Of a stretch of 64,000 nt of DNA, positions 46,861-57,129 are shown piece after piece; within the stretch, counting starts at the first letter, position 1, and each line of letters begins with the position of its first letter. The stretch comes from Platycnemis pennipes (lineage: Eukaryota > Arthropoda > Insecta > Odonata > Platycnemididae). The stretch is from NCBI GenBank assembly GCA_933228895.1, contig OW121851.1, positions 126,403,624 to 126,467,623 on the forward strand, given 5' to 3'. Under the pieces are notes generated by a model. The model worked only from the letters and a program-made list of their open reading frames with translations. It was not told where the DNA came from and ran no database searches. Made by a program: the position numbers and the translations under genes.

Positions 46861-47880
46861 AAGAGAGGGAACAGGTGTCCGGTTGCGGGAAGAGACTCGG
46901 TCCAGAAAAAATCTCGTTCCTCCGGGCGAATTATATTTTAATCTATCCTTGAACCACGGCCTGTACTTATTTAGCTTTTAAAACACGCTTCCCGCTTCTC
47001 TATTGGTACGAGGGTACGTATCGCTCAAGTGATACGGTACTCACAAACTAGATTTCCAAATGCACGAAAAATATTCTTGCCTCAGACTAGTTGGAAGAGT
47101 AAAAACTTGGTTTTACCAACTCATTGGAATTTATTCCTTCCCATTTATTTTCCAATTTCCAAATTTAGGCCATTCGTTGGCCTAAATGAGTGTTAACTGA
47201 AGGTACTTTCTCCATTTACGGTGAATTAATCCGGTCCAGGATCACATTAGTTTGCTTAATTAAACTTAAACGCCTCTTAGATATTTGTTCGTGAGTTCAT
47301 GGCGCAAAAACAATGGGTAGCATGAAATCTACTGCAAAGAAATGTAGAAAACTAATTCAAATTCAAGAATAATCGCGCGCGCGATTGCACTAAATGAAAC
47401 CTGCAAACAAATGACGCTCTCTCGCCGATACACTTCCAGCTTGCCGCCCCGTAAATATGGCCAGCTTGCGCGTTCATACCTCGAGGTAAAGTTGGTAACC
47501 TTAGCCGTTTTTTGCTTGAAAAGTTGCTGGTGCTGAGAGGTGTTCGTCACTTGGCGTTCAACTGTACTTGAAAGTCCGGGAAGAAAAAGCATTTTCTGTG
47601 TACTTGACACTATACAGGAGATAAGTACTTCGACACCCGGCTAAGAATAAAATATTATATATAGAATAGAATATTACTATTATTTCGGACGATGATTTGT
47701 TCAACTTAAACTGCGTCACCGTGCTTATGCTAGGTTGTATCTTCTCATCGATGATCAGTGATTCAACTAGTGGTTTATAAGTCTGTGCCCGCGCTTATAG
47801 GAGCTTCAGACTGAGAGGAGAGGTACAAAGATGGGAACGGAAAGATAATGAGATGATGAGAAAATCGGAGTAGATATTAG
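46861..47880. other. Unannotated stretch
   Basis: No gene or repeat recognised. A 10-base CG alternation (CGCGCGCG, 47374-47382) is present. Confidence 0.35.
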
Positions 47881-48060
47881 CCTTGACGAAAGGCGCCATG
47901 ATGACTACGTCTCATTCGACGGACGTAGTACTGAACTCGAATGCTCTCCACAAAGCGAACAAGTAGGAGCCGGAGTTCTGATGAAACGACTTTCGGGATC
48001 CAAATCCATGCCTCCCGGGAGAGAGGACAGAACTCGAACCACTACACCAATCCGACCTTA
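47881..48060 (-). mobile_element. SINE family 1, minus-strand copy with tRNA-like head
   Basis: The minus strand begins with an A-box-like GGTCGGATTGGTGTAGTGGT and a B-box-like GGATTTGGATCC at tRNA spacing. It then carries the body block seen in the other copies in degraded form (ACGTCTCATTCGACGGAC, GGCGCC, TTGACGAAAGG). This copy links the tRNA-like head to the family body. Confidence 0.75.
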
Positions 48061-48303
48061 ACCTCTTCAGAGCGCAGCCGGGTCCGAATGCAAGTAGAAT
48101 TGCTGATAGTATCGTATTTGATGATAGTTTGAATTTTGAAGCTATTCCTAACGCTGGAAAATTACATGTATTTCATAAACATGTTTTATTGGACTTGATA
48201 GTAAAGCCTTATCTTCGAATACATAAATAAATAAACGACATTATCCACGTTCAATTAGCCATCGAAGGTGATTGAAATCCTTGATGGTCAAAAATGTTAC
48301 TGG

Positions 48304-48430
48304 TACATCTACTTCTACGCAACACCCAACAAGCCACCATAAAAGTGTGGTAGGGGGTGAGTTCACATCAAACATACATGACATATCATGCAAAAGGGAT
48401 ATTCTATTCTACACTTCACAATTTAATTCA
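48304..48430 (-). mobile_element. LINE subfamily B, old 3' end
   Basis: Reversed tail ACATCTACTTCTACGC, hairpin CAAGCCACCATAAAAGTGTGGTAGGGGGTG, then TTCACATCAAACATACATGACATATCATGC matching the subfamily B untranslated region. Confidence 0.8.
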
Positions 48431-48720
48431 CAATTGGTAGGAAGATCGGAGGCGATGAAAACTCTCTTTCGTCAGACAAGTAAATAACGAAATCCGCATT
48501 GCATGGACGTATAGTTTTGTCGTATTTAAGTCTCACATTTTTATATATTATGAAATATTTTCTAGAATTCGCTAACTAGTTAATACGGTACAAAAGGAAG
48601 GAGAATATTGAGAGTAGTTTCAACAAAGAGGGCCTGGATTTCAGCCACGAATTTCAACATTGCTCCCTTCGCCAAAGGAAACGTTGGGTGACTGGAGGCC
48701 ATTCACTGGTGCCTTCTGTC

Positions 48721-49073
48721 TTAAGCTACGTTTTCATGTGGCCGTTTTTGCGTTGACGCACACTGCGCCACCAATCAGAAGCGAGCTTGCCAACGCAGCC
48801 TGCGTTGCCGTCCGAGTTGGTTATCTTTCAACTTTCTGCGTTGACGCAGCTGCGTCAGAGCGAGGAACAATGCATTCTGCCTGTCATTTGTTCGTCACGT
48901 GATTCTTTCGCTACGGATTATCACCACCACCACGGTTTACCACGGTTTTCCACCGTCATATGTTTTGGTGAGTTGCTGCTGGCGCTGCCGGTGACATGAA
49001 AACAGGGTATTCTCCTGACGCACAACGCAGCGTCAACGCAACGCAAAAACGGCCACATGAAAACGTAGCTTAA
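48721..49073. mobile_element. TTAA-flanked MITE with 35-bp perfect inverted repeats
   Basis: The left end is TTAAGCTACGTTTTCATGTG followed by GCCGTTTTTGCGTTG. The right end is its exact complement over 35 bases including TTAA. Length 353 bp. The interior is rich in CTGCGTTGACGC-type repeats and has no transposase frame. TTAA at both ends is the target of piggyBac and some other transposases. The family assignment is inference. The perfect arms suggest recent activity compared with the other elements. Confidence 0.92.
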
Positions 49074-49142
49074 TTCGGTTACACACTTCAAGATGAACGT
49101 CGTCCTGTCTTCGAATGCAGTATTTAGGCTGCAGCTGATGTG

Positions 49143-50507
49143 TACATCTACATCTACATCTACATAATACCCTGCAAGCCACCACAAGGGTGTGTGGCAG
49201 GGGGTGATTGCTCACCAATATGCACTACATATCATGCATAAAAAAGGAATAGTATTAATATAGTAGTCAGAACTACACTATTTAAAAAGATAGAAATAGC
49301 AAAGAAAACATGCAAAAACATTCTGTTAGTAGGGTTAGCTTTAAGTACTCATACCAACATGCAGCTACCAATGCTATTCATTGCTACTCTCCGATAGGAC
49401 ATATTTACCGTTATTCGTATCTCTTATTGTGCGAGGGAAAAAGGACATTTTGAATCGGTCAGTTCGGCAATCAATTTCTCTAACTTTATGATTATGGTCC
49501 AGTCTGCCATAGTAAGTTGGGGTTCGTAAAATATTTTTAACATCATCACTGAAAATATTGCCTTGGAATTTGTGGAACAGATTAAGTCTAAATTTCAACC
49601 TGCGATCTGACAATGATTCCCATTTCAATTCATTTAATAGACTGGTTACGCTAATATAATTATCGTATCGTCCCTTTACAAATCTTGCCGATCTTCACTG
49701 CACACGCTAAGTTCATTACTTAGACCGATTTCGTAGGGATCCCATACACTGGCAGCATATTCCAAATGAGGTCTAACAAGGGAAAAGTAGCTGATTTCTC
49801 GTACATGATCGTCACATTTACCCATTACTCTTTTAATGAAACCCAGTTTGCGATTCGCTTGACCCATTATTTCACGAATGTGTTTACCCCAGGAAAGATC
49901 ATTTGTCAGTCTTATTCCAAGATATTTAATGGATTCCACGTTTGTTAATTCATTATTACTTATTTTGTAAGTGGTAGGAGGAGAGCTATTCTTTTTCCAA
50001 AAATTCATTACAAGACATTTCTTAAAGTTTAATTCTAACTGCCATGTATCACACCAAGTTTCAATTGCTTGTAGGTCAATATTTAAATATTCTTTATCGT
50101 TCGGGCATAGAATTTCCCTGTACACTACTGCGTCATCGGCAAATAGATGAAGCTTACTTTTTACCACCTTTTGGATATCATTAATATACAAAAGGAATAG
50201 GAGTGGACCTATCACACTACCTTGTGGGACACCCGAAGTGACTTTAATTGCCGGTGAGGAAATACCGTCCAAAACAACCCTTTGAACCCGATCATGCAGA
50301 AAATCATTAATCCATGATATAATGTTACTGTCTAACCCATAAGATTTTAACTTCAAAATTAGTTTGCTGTGAGAAACCTTGTCAAAAGCCTTCTTGAAGT
50401 CGAGAAATATAGCATCCACTGGAATATTATTTTCGCCAGAAACTAAAATATCGTGGGAAAAGAGAGCAAGTTGGGTTTCACACGATCTGCTCTTTCGGAA
50501 GCCATGT
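49143..50507 (-). mobile_element. LINE subfamily B, longest copy in the window
   Basis: Tail of three TAGATG units (reversed at 49143-49171), hairpin, 3' untranslated region, then most of an RT domain, truncated at about 50507 within the QHGFRKSRS region. No endonuclease domain or ORF1 is present. Target duplication not recognised. Confidence 0.93.
49374..50506 (-). pseudogene. LINE subfamily B reverse transcriptase, frameshifted
   Basis: In translation order: GFRKSRSCETQLALFSHDIL (RT block 1), AIFLDFKKAFDKVSH (first catalytic Asp), VTSGVPQGSVIGPLLFLLYI, HLFADDAVVY (catalytic FADD), TWCDTWQLELNFKKC, IKYLGIRLTNDLSWGKHI, GFIKRVMGKCD and RPHLEYAASVWDPYEIG. A one-base deletion near 49710 (CACACGCTAAG for CACACGTTCAAG) moves the frame. 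The rest (KWESLSDRRLKFRLNL..., TPTYYGRLDHNH...) follows in another frame to 49374. All palm motifs are intact, so a single indel separates this RT from a readable frame, but the 5' half of the element is missing. Confidence 0.92.
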
Positions 50508-50904
50508 TAAATTCGGCCAGGGTAAATTCGGACAGAACCCAAAACCGTTAGTGTAATAGGATTGTGTTTACAACGAATATGCATGTTGGATGAGGAGAAA
50601 CCTCTTACAGCACACACACACTTTCAGTACATTATAGATAACTATATAGACGCATATGCATATTGAAACGATAAAAGCCAATTAAATCACTATTGAAGGG
50701 AGTGTTCGCACTGTTTAAACTCCTGACGAACTTGCTAAATATTTTATCTTCTCACAATAAACTAGATGTGGATGATGAGATCATTTGGCCATAGAGATGT
50801 TAGACTGGGTAGACGTAGTATGTGAGGAGATCTGACGGGGCAGGTGTGACTGAAGCGTCGCTCGAGTGTGGAAGTCGACGGGTGGCATTCCAAGGAGAGA
50901 GGCG

Positions 50905-51105
50905 AGAAGATTGGATTGCCTCAATTAGGGGGCATTATCGTGTTAAAGGGTGAAATGTATGCCATCCCCACAAAGAGTTTAGCCTAGGGCAGGAGTAGAG
51001 GGAGGGAATGAGTGAAGTGTCTGTGAATTATCACGCTGGAGAAAGGTGGTAATTGTTAAGAGCTGTGAAAGATGCTACTGTAAGACGTTTTCACGGTGAT
51101 TTTCT
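50905..51105 (+). mobile_element. SINE-like repeat family 2, uninterrupted copy
   Basis: Shares with 53259-54050: CTCAATTAGG-GGCATTA, CGTGTTAAAGGGTGAA, GCAGGAGTAGAGGGAGGGAA, TGAGTGAAG, TGTGAATTATCACGCTGG and GCTACTGTAAGA. It contains TGTGAATTATCAC, the empty form of the site hit by the 530-bp element at 53459. The 5' head is missing. Confidence 0.8.
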
Positions 51106-51219
51106 CATTTTTTTAAAATCTTATTTTATTTCTAAGAAATTGATCAAGATTTTGTCTAAATTTTCTCTTAAAAGTATTTTTCAAGTACTTAAATCTCTAT
51201 GTTTATTGGCTCCTAGAAA

Positions 51220-51305
51220 GCAACGAAGTAAAACGTTTTGTTATTCCACTCGAAATTTAAATCGGTTAAACCGTTTTCACCACTTAGGTCATTATCAGGT
51301 GCAGT
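51220..51305. repeat. Foldback-like single arm
   Basis: AAACGTTTTGTTATTCCACTCG...AATCGGTTAAACCGTTTTCACC...GGTCATTATCAGG resembles arms of the 22915 element (TTGTTCTATTCC...TCGACC...GATCATTA). No partner arm nearby. Confidence 0.45.
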
Positions 51306-51309
51306 TTTG

Positions 51310-51450
51310 CATACAACGACGCCTTAAGGTTTGAATCGAATTAAAATTCGCTTGGAATTACAAATTCTTTTAGTTCATTATTTCTATAATGCAAAATTTC
51401 AACAGAGTCAAGCGAGAAAACATTACTTCTGCATTGGTTTCGTTGACTAT
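51310..51450 (-). repeat. Repeat R, copy 1 (partner at 52876-53025)
   Basis: Reverse complement of 52876-53025 at roughly 80%: ACGAAACCAATG, TTCTCTCGCTT/TTTTCTCGCTT, AACTAAAAGAATTTGTAATTCC, CCTTAAGGC. In the matching frame both copies encode (N)ELK(E/D)FVIPS. It may be a decayed piece of a transposon protein, family unknown. Confidence 0.7.
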
Positions 51451-51479
51451 TTGCTGTCGCACACACTAGTTCAATGACC

Positions 51480-52345
51480 GAAGAATTATAGACAGACTGT
51501 ACAAAAACCAAGTAGTTGTGATTAAATCTGGACACAACTGTGAAGAGACAAGAATAAGGAAAGGAGTGAGACAAGACTGTGCACTGTCTCCCGTAATTTT
51601 TAATGTTTACATCGAGAGAGCCATCAACGAAATCAAAGATAAGTCTTCTGGAGTGACTATCCACGGAGAAAAAATTTGCATGCTGCGATTCTCTGATGCC
51701 ATAGCACTCATAGAAGAGACAAGAGAGGAATCTGAACAAGATTCTAGTAATCATGGAAAGGACAATGGCCAAATATCAGCTGAAGATAAATAGAAGACTA
51801 ACATATTGGTGTGCATCAAGAAAGAAGAGGCCAAAACCAATATCAAACTAGGAAAACAAAAACTTGAAGAGGTGAAAGAGTTCTGTTACCTAGGAAGCCA
51901 ACGATGGACGAAGCAAGAAAGAACAGAACATACTTCTTGAGCATGTTTCTTTACGGCAGTGATGCATGGGCAGCGACGACATGATGACAGCAGCGGAGAA
52001 GAAAAGGGTAGAAGCATTCAAAATGTGGTGCTACAGAAGAATGATGAAGATTAGATGGATCGACCGAGTAACGAGGAAGTCATAAGAAGAGTGGGAGAAA
52101 ATAGAAGTCTGCTGACAACTCTACCAAGAAGAAGGGACAACTTAATCGGCCATATGTTGAGACACGATAGCCTGATGAAGACTAACGTCGAGGGAAAAGT
52201 GAATGGGAAGATTGGTAAGGGCAGGCCTCCTATGAGATACATGGAACAGGTTGTGAAGGATGTAAAAGAGAAGAATTACGTCAAAATGAAAAGGTTGGCC
52301 GATAAAAGAATCGAGTGGAGAGCTGCTTCAAACAAATCCTAGGAT
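51480..52345 (+). pseudogene. RTE-like LINE reverse transcriptase, broken
   Basis: Encodes RRLYKNQVVVIKSGHN, TRIRKGVRQDCALSPVIFNV (the conserved RxGxRQGCxLSPxLFN block), then LRFSDAIALIEE, where FADD has become FSDA and the second catalytic aspartate is lost. After a frameshift come KEFCYLGS, MFLYGSDAW, EAFKMWCYRRMMKI, NEEVIRRVGEN, RRRDNLIGHMLRHDSLMKTN and GKGRPPMRYMEQVVKDVKEK, ending KRLADKRIEWRAASNKS and a stop at 52342. At least three frameshifts plus an internal deletion between YLGS and FLYGS. It is the longest member of this family here and the reference for the other fragments. Confidence 0.85.
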
Positions 52346-52599
52346 TGTTTGTTGACCAATGACGATGACACACTAGTGGTGTCTTGTAGGATACGATATA
52401 GAGCAGTGGTTCCCAGCCGATGTGCCGCGAAATTTCAGGGTGCCGGTCAACGGCTAGGGGTGCCACGAGATTATATTACGGGAATACGAAAAATGATTAG
52501 CTGGACCAACTTCTGAATTGGTTACTTTCACGCCCGACCTATGGTGTGGAAGCATGGGAAGTAATTCCAACCTTAGGACTTATCACTGTATCATCATCA

Positions 52600-52865
52600 T
52601 CATTGGTCACCAATCCTAAGATTTAAAGTATGAGGATTCTCGAGAAATAGAGTGGAATTTTTACATACTGAAGTAATAGGTATATGGAAAATTGTTCATG
52701 TATTACTTCAGAATCCTAAGTGGTTTGACACAGCCCTCCACTCGATTCTCCTATCGGCCAACCTCTTCACTTTGATATAATTCTTCTCTTTTACATCCCT
52801 CACAACTTGATTCATGTAGCTAATACCAGGTCTGCCTTTTCCATTCTTTTCGTTCTCTTTCCCTG
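52600..52865 (-). mobile_element. RTE-like LINE C-terminal fragment with small hairpin insert
   Basis: TGGTCACCAATCCTAAG...GTTTGACACAGCCCTCCACTC...CGGCCAACCTCTTCA...CTTTTACATCCCTCACAAC is the reversed 3' end of the RTE-like element. A 44-base insert with perfect 11-base arms (CTGAAGTAATA / TATTACTTCAG, 52668-52711) interrupts it. Confidence 0.75.
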
Positions 52866-52875
52866 GAATTATTTA

Positions 52876-53025
52876 CATGAAACGAAATTATTAAACGAAA
52901 CCAATGTATTATTAATGTTCTCTCGCTTAACTCTGGGTAACTTTTGCATGATAGAAAGCAACGAACTAAAAGACTTTGTAATTCCAAGCAAACTTTTATT
53001 CGATTCAACCCTTAAGGCATAGTTA
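52876..53025 (+). repeat. Repeat R, copy 2
   Basis: Open plus-strand frame NETNVLLMFSRLTLGNFCMI, then ESNELKDFVIPSKLLFDSTL, KA and a stop. The inverted partner at 51310-51450 keeps NELKEFVIPSEF. I do not recognise the family. It sits inside the possible hAT element. Confidence 0.6.
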
Positions 53026-53258
53026 GATGCGAATTTACTTTTCCTGTAATTTTTCCTTTCCCTATAATTAATAACTGTAAAGCGCCGATTATCCTTGGTA
53101 ATGGAGATGGAAGGCCGATCGGATAATTTAAATAATCTAAGAAGAGTACCATAAGCTGGTAACCTCAGTCTGAAGGGTGCCGCTAACGTTAAATGTTGGG
53201 AATCACTGATCCAAAAGGAATATTTTACCGTGGGACACTTCATAAATGGATGTGCCTC

Positions 53259-54050
53259 TTGATGCGGCTTGGCTGGTGTTGTGGTTTGAGCACTGGCTTC
53301 TCACCTGGGTTCAAATTCCGAGAGTGGAAGATATTTTGCATTGGTAAACCTCAATTAGGTGGCATTAGCGTGTTAAAGGGTGAATTGTATGCCCTTCCCT
53401 CAAAAATTTTAGCCTTGAGCAGGAGTAGAGGGAGGGAATGAGTGAAGTCTCTGTGAATGGGGTCGTTTACCATATTTTTTATTGCTGAATCTGATAGAGT
53501 TTATAAAATAAAACGACCCGCATTTTTCCGTTTTTTGATCCGTAAATTATTTCTTGAGTTATAAGCGGCGTAAAACTGATGTTTTTAACTCTTTCGGAAA
53601 AGTGGGCGTGGTGCAACCTCTGACGTATATTAACTTCGTTTAATCACAACTGAGCCCGCGAAGCTACTTCGCCTTATCGCAAAGGGGGGGGGACACAGCT
53701 GACTCTGCCAATGGAAGCTGTTGCGACAGTATCTGTGCGAGCAGACCTTCCGAGAATCTCCCTCCACTCCCTTCTCTTCCCCGAAAAGCAGTTGAGGACG
53801 GGAGTAAAATGATGTCAATGTTATCACAGCAACTTTTTCGGTGGGCGTCACCTTTTTCTTATTTTAATTTTTGATTTGAGTGAATGGTTGTGGTTAGAAG
53901 ATTAATTGTTTCACTAAAATTCCTTTTTCATTTCCATCTAGCGATTTCGTGTACAAAATTGCGATTTCGGTTCCGAGTAAACGCCCCCATTATCACGCTG
54001 GAGCTGTGGAAGACGCTACTGTAAGATGCTTTCACTGTTATTTTCTCATC
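53259..54050 (+). mobile_element. SINE-like family 2, copy split by a 530-bp element
   Basis: A tRNA-like head (GGCTGGTGTTGTGGTTTGAG, then B-box-like GGGTTCAAATTCC) is followed by a body matching 50905-51105. The body stops at TGTGAAT (53458) and resumes ATTATCACGCTGG at 53989, the two halves of TGTGAATTATCAC. Confidence 0.85.
53459..53988 (+). mobile_element. GGGGYCGTTTAC inverted-repeat element, copy 1 (530 bp)
   Basis: Ends GGGGTCGTTTAC and (complemented) GGGGGCGTTTAC. The interior matches 61471-62023 in the opposite orientation along the whole length (TGATAGAGTTTATAAAATAAAA, AAAGTGGGCGTGGTGCAACCTC, CAGCTGACTCTGCCAATGGA). The inserted copy duplicates AT. No open frame for a transposase. 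Superfamily unknown. Confidence 0.93.
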
Positions 54051-54087
54051 AGGTCTCGTACGAGTAAACTAAATGAGGTTTTGTAAA

Positions 54088-54240
54088 GAACATTCGATTG
54101 CAGCACTCTTGTCCGTCGAATGAGACGTTAAGCCGTGGTCCCCTTGGCGTCTTTTCGTTAAGAGACGAAAAGGCTATTGCCGACGCCGGGTTTCTCTCCA
54201 CCCTTCCTCCATTCCCTTGAATTCTCATCCCCGTACCTTT
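54088..54240 (+). mobile_element. SINE family 1, partial copy
   Basis: GCACTCTTGTCCGTCGAATGA, GACGTTAAGCCGTGGTCCCC, TTGGCGTCTTTTCGTTAAGA, GGCTATTGCCGACGCCGGGT and CTCCACCCTTCCTCCATTCCC. Lacks the head and the tail. Confidence 0.85.
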
Positions 54241-54396
54241 CCTTCCCGTCTAAAGTGCTAATAAGTGCGGATACAGACTTGAAAACACGGATGACTCCAC
54301 GAGTGATGCCTCCGATTGCGTTTGTGGTTGGAACAGATGCGAGTAGGGACACACCGCCCACCTTCGCTTATTGTCTGCCGAGGCATTGGCGGAAGT

Positions 54397-54475
54397 GCAG
54401 CGGGGGAGGAATGGGAGGGGAGGGTGGGAGGCGTGGAGGAAGGGGCGGGTGGGGGGGGGGAGGTGAGACCCCGCC
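54397..54475 (+). repeat. G-rich tract with quadruplex potential
   Basis: Runs GGGGG, GGGAGGGG, GGGTGGG, GGGGCGGG and a run of 11 G within 70 bases. Satisfies four-tract quadruplex patterns. No gene association visible. Confidence 0.75.
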
Positions 54476-54722
54476 AGACTGTTGAGAGACACGGCGATTC
54501 CCTCTTGAGAGGCGGGCGGTGATCTTCCATTGTTCTCGCCGAGTCGCACACTCCTCCCACCTTCCTTTCACCCTCGCTTATGGAAATTATCCCGATATAG
54601 AATCACCGCTTTTTCGTTTCGTCGACCTATCAACTTCTTCCCAGGTGGAAACATCGTCCGTTCAATATCTGTAGTGATCGCTTTTCCCCCGATTACGATC
54701 TTTTTGCCCCCGGTCGTGGCAG

Positions 54723-54900
54723 CCAGGGGGCTGTGTTTGAAACCGTCGGGATTATCTCGAATAGGTAACCAAGGAGTCACGTGGTGCAAACAAGAATGGT
54801 CGGGAAATGTTGGCGTATTTGAATCGTTCATTACAATCTCACTCAACGTTTTCACTTGAGGTTTTCTCATCCGTCATGAGCATAGAGCCCCCAGATGATA
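54723..54900. mobile_element. Palindromic foldback element, one arm only
   Basis: GGGGGCTGTGTTTGAAACCG, TCGGGATTATCTCGAATAGG, TAACCAAGGAGTCACGTGG...TTTTCACTTGAGGTTTTCTC matches the left arm of 4439-4752. The right arm is absent, so this copy was truncated near its centre. Confidence 0.88.
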
Positions 54901-55312
54901 TAGGGAATATTCGTCTCCTGAATATGATTTTATTTCAGAGTCCCCAAGTTCTAGAAAATATGAATTAATAATCGCGTTCGAAAATTGTCAAAGCTCAGGT
55001 CCCCTCCGTTAAACATTGATAGTCGTTTTATAGGCTCTTACGCTTGCTGCTCGTGGAGTCCTCTGCTATGTCGTGGGGAATGTCGTGAAATTGGCCTATT
55101 AGGAAAGAGTGTGCGTACCTTTGACGTCACACATATAATTTGCTGGTATCGCGTGTTCGCGCCGTTGAAATTTTTCACAACGCCATTTCAAAATTCAACG
55201 GCTTAAACTACATACTCAAAAGATTATAAACTTTTAATCAAGACACTAAAATAATAGGAAACTATTATGTGATCAATTATACACTTAACTTTGTATCTCC
55301 AAGTCTTTTGAC
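54901..55312. other. Unannotated stretch
   Basis: No recognisable feature. Confidence 0.35.
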
Positions 55313-55540
55313 TGGACAACCGTATCTTGAGACACGAAAGTCTGAAGTCGACAGTCGTTCAGGGAAAAATGAACGGGAAGAATAGCAAAGCAAAGTCTCA
55401 GATGATAGCTACGGGATGTTAATGTAACATAGATGGCGAAGGATGTAAATTAAGTGAATTACGTCAGTGTGAAGAGGTTAGTCAATAGAAGAATCGAGTC
55501 GAGAGTTGATTCTCGTAGGATTGACGATTGGTGATGTTGT
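55313..55540 (+). mobile_element. RTE-like LINE, decayed C-terminal fragment
   Basis: TGGACAACCGTATCTTGAGACACG, GGGAAAAATGAACGGGAAGAA, GTGAATTACGTCAGTGTGAAG and AATAGAAGAATCGAGTCGAGAG follow the order of the reference copy with many substitutions. Confidence 0.65.
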
Positions 55541-56582
55541 AAATTTTCTCGAAACACCCTGCTAGTTTTAATTTTGCTCGCGCTCTTTCTTGGATCATTT
55601 TTGGATCAAAGCTCATTTTTTTCGACCCTCGAGTGAGAAGTCTACTTGATGGGATTCCAATCACGCCTCCGACTCCCAGAAATGGCGTGCTGCTTGTTGA
55701 GGTTCCACGACGTTTTCTTTAAGGAGCATATAACTTCGGAGTCACTCCGCAGTTAAAAATATTCTTAGCTAAAATGAAAAAAAAACAGAAAACCGGAAAG
55801 CCCACACCTAAATCTAGGTGTGACACTATTAGCTTATCATAGAAACACGTTTGCTTCTTCCGCGTTATCCTCCTTCCTTTCCGTCCTTAAAAAAAATAAG
55901 GGACCTCCGATGGCCTAGAGATAAATAAATTGAATTCCATCAAAAAACATGTGTGGTGAGGTAAATTAATCAGGTGAAGAAAACTGAAACCACCTACACT
56001 TACGTTAAGTCCTAGAGGTAAAGCGGGATTGAGATATATACTATCACAATATGGCCATTATTTCGTATTTCATAATTTTATTTCTAGTATACGCAAGGAT
56101 CGATCTGAGAACTTAATTCTCTTGTATGTATCGTAATATTGCCCTCTGTATACAGAGTTTTCCAGGAGAAAACTCTGTCAGTTCTGTAGTTAGTAAGGGA
56201 GATGATGTTAAGCATTTTTGACCTATAAATACGGGGCCATTAGTCCTTATTTATTTATCAAGCTCTGGCAAGACAAGCATTTTGTCTGAATCTTTTTACA
56301 ACTACCATATAAACACTAAAATTCCGTGACTTGCACCTAAAACCGGTGAAGAGAAATGTCTTACGACAATTTGTTTTTGCGATCTGCATCTTTCAATTGC
56401 TACAAACATTTATTCTTATTGCTTCCAATTTTCTACTATGAAATTGTCAAAAGATTTCTTCTCAACAAATTACTCTATAGGATTAATTTTTATCTTGACA
56501 TTTATACTGTTCACAGGAATAAAATTAGTAAAATAATTCCGACTATCGAAAATTTCTTTTTAACACTGCTGAATTATTCAGG
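55541..56582. other. Unannotated AT-rich stretch
   Basis: The 96-codon frame 56356-56646 runs into repeat copy 1 at its end and has no recognisable domain. Confidence 0.35.
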
Positions 56583-56766
56583 TTCACACCGCAGAATGAC
56601 GACTGAAATTGAAAAGTTAATTCTGGTACTATTAAGCAAAATTTGACCTGATACTCCTACAAATGCATTAGAATGAAGGACATCGCAAAATATCTGACAT
56701 GAAAAAAAATTCAGGACGAGTATCAAGAATATGGAATATGATATGAAAGTTGTCAGGAAACATCAT
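56583..56766 (+). repeat. Long direct repeat, copy 1
   Basis: 184 bp almost identical to 57201-57388: TTCACACCGCAGAATGACGA, AAATTGAAAAGTTAATTCTGG, AATGCATTAGAATGAAGGA, AAATTCAGGACGAGTATCAAG, AATATGGAATATGATATGAAAG. Only a few substitutions and small indels differ. Confidence 0.92.
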
Positions 56767-57129
56767 CCTAATATTCCAGGATAAGAGTAATGTAGTCTTA
56801 GCCTTAGTCTAGTCTTAACATCAATGCCTTAGGTTTTCTGCAGATGAAATTCAAATTTCCGACGGAGCAATTGTTAATTAATTCCCGTTCCCCAGTCGAG
56901 TCTGATATATCACGTACTATTATAAGTATATATTATTACTATGCTATTAAACCAGCAGTATGTACTTTGTATTTCGGGAACGGCTTTAACGATCTTTGCG
57001 AAAATTCATATCTTTAAGTTTTATGGGTGCGAGATGTTGATTGCGCTAGGTGTCATTTCCGTAAAAGAATTCGAATATAGGCTGCAAAAGTTCAGCTTCA
57101 GTTGGCGACCATAAGAAATGCATTGAGAG

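Larger units (their letters stand above)
52404..53208. mobile_element. Possible hAT-like element, degenerate ends
   Basis: CAGTGGTTCCCAGCC at 52404 and its near complement TTGGGAATCACTG ending at 53208 match at 11 of 12 terminal bases. Just inside each end are GTGCCGCGAAATTTC (left) and GGGTGCCGCTAACG (right), the layout of hAT elements with CAGTGGTTCCCA ends. Flanks ATATAGAG and ATCCAAAA do not match, so the target duplication is lost or the two ends are from different copies. Inside are an RTE-like fragment and repeat R. Confidence 0.6.

Noticed and set aside
54158..54571. Overlapping proline/glycine-rich open frames
   Set aside because: They result from the G-rich tract and SINE sequence and are open on both strands.
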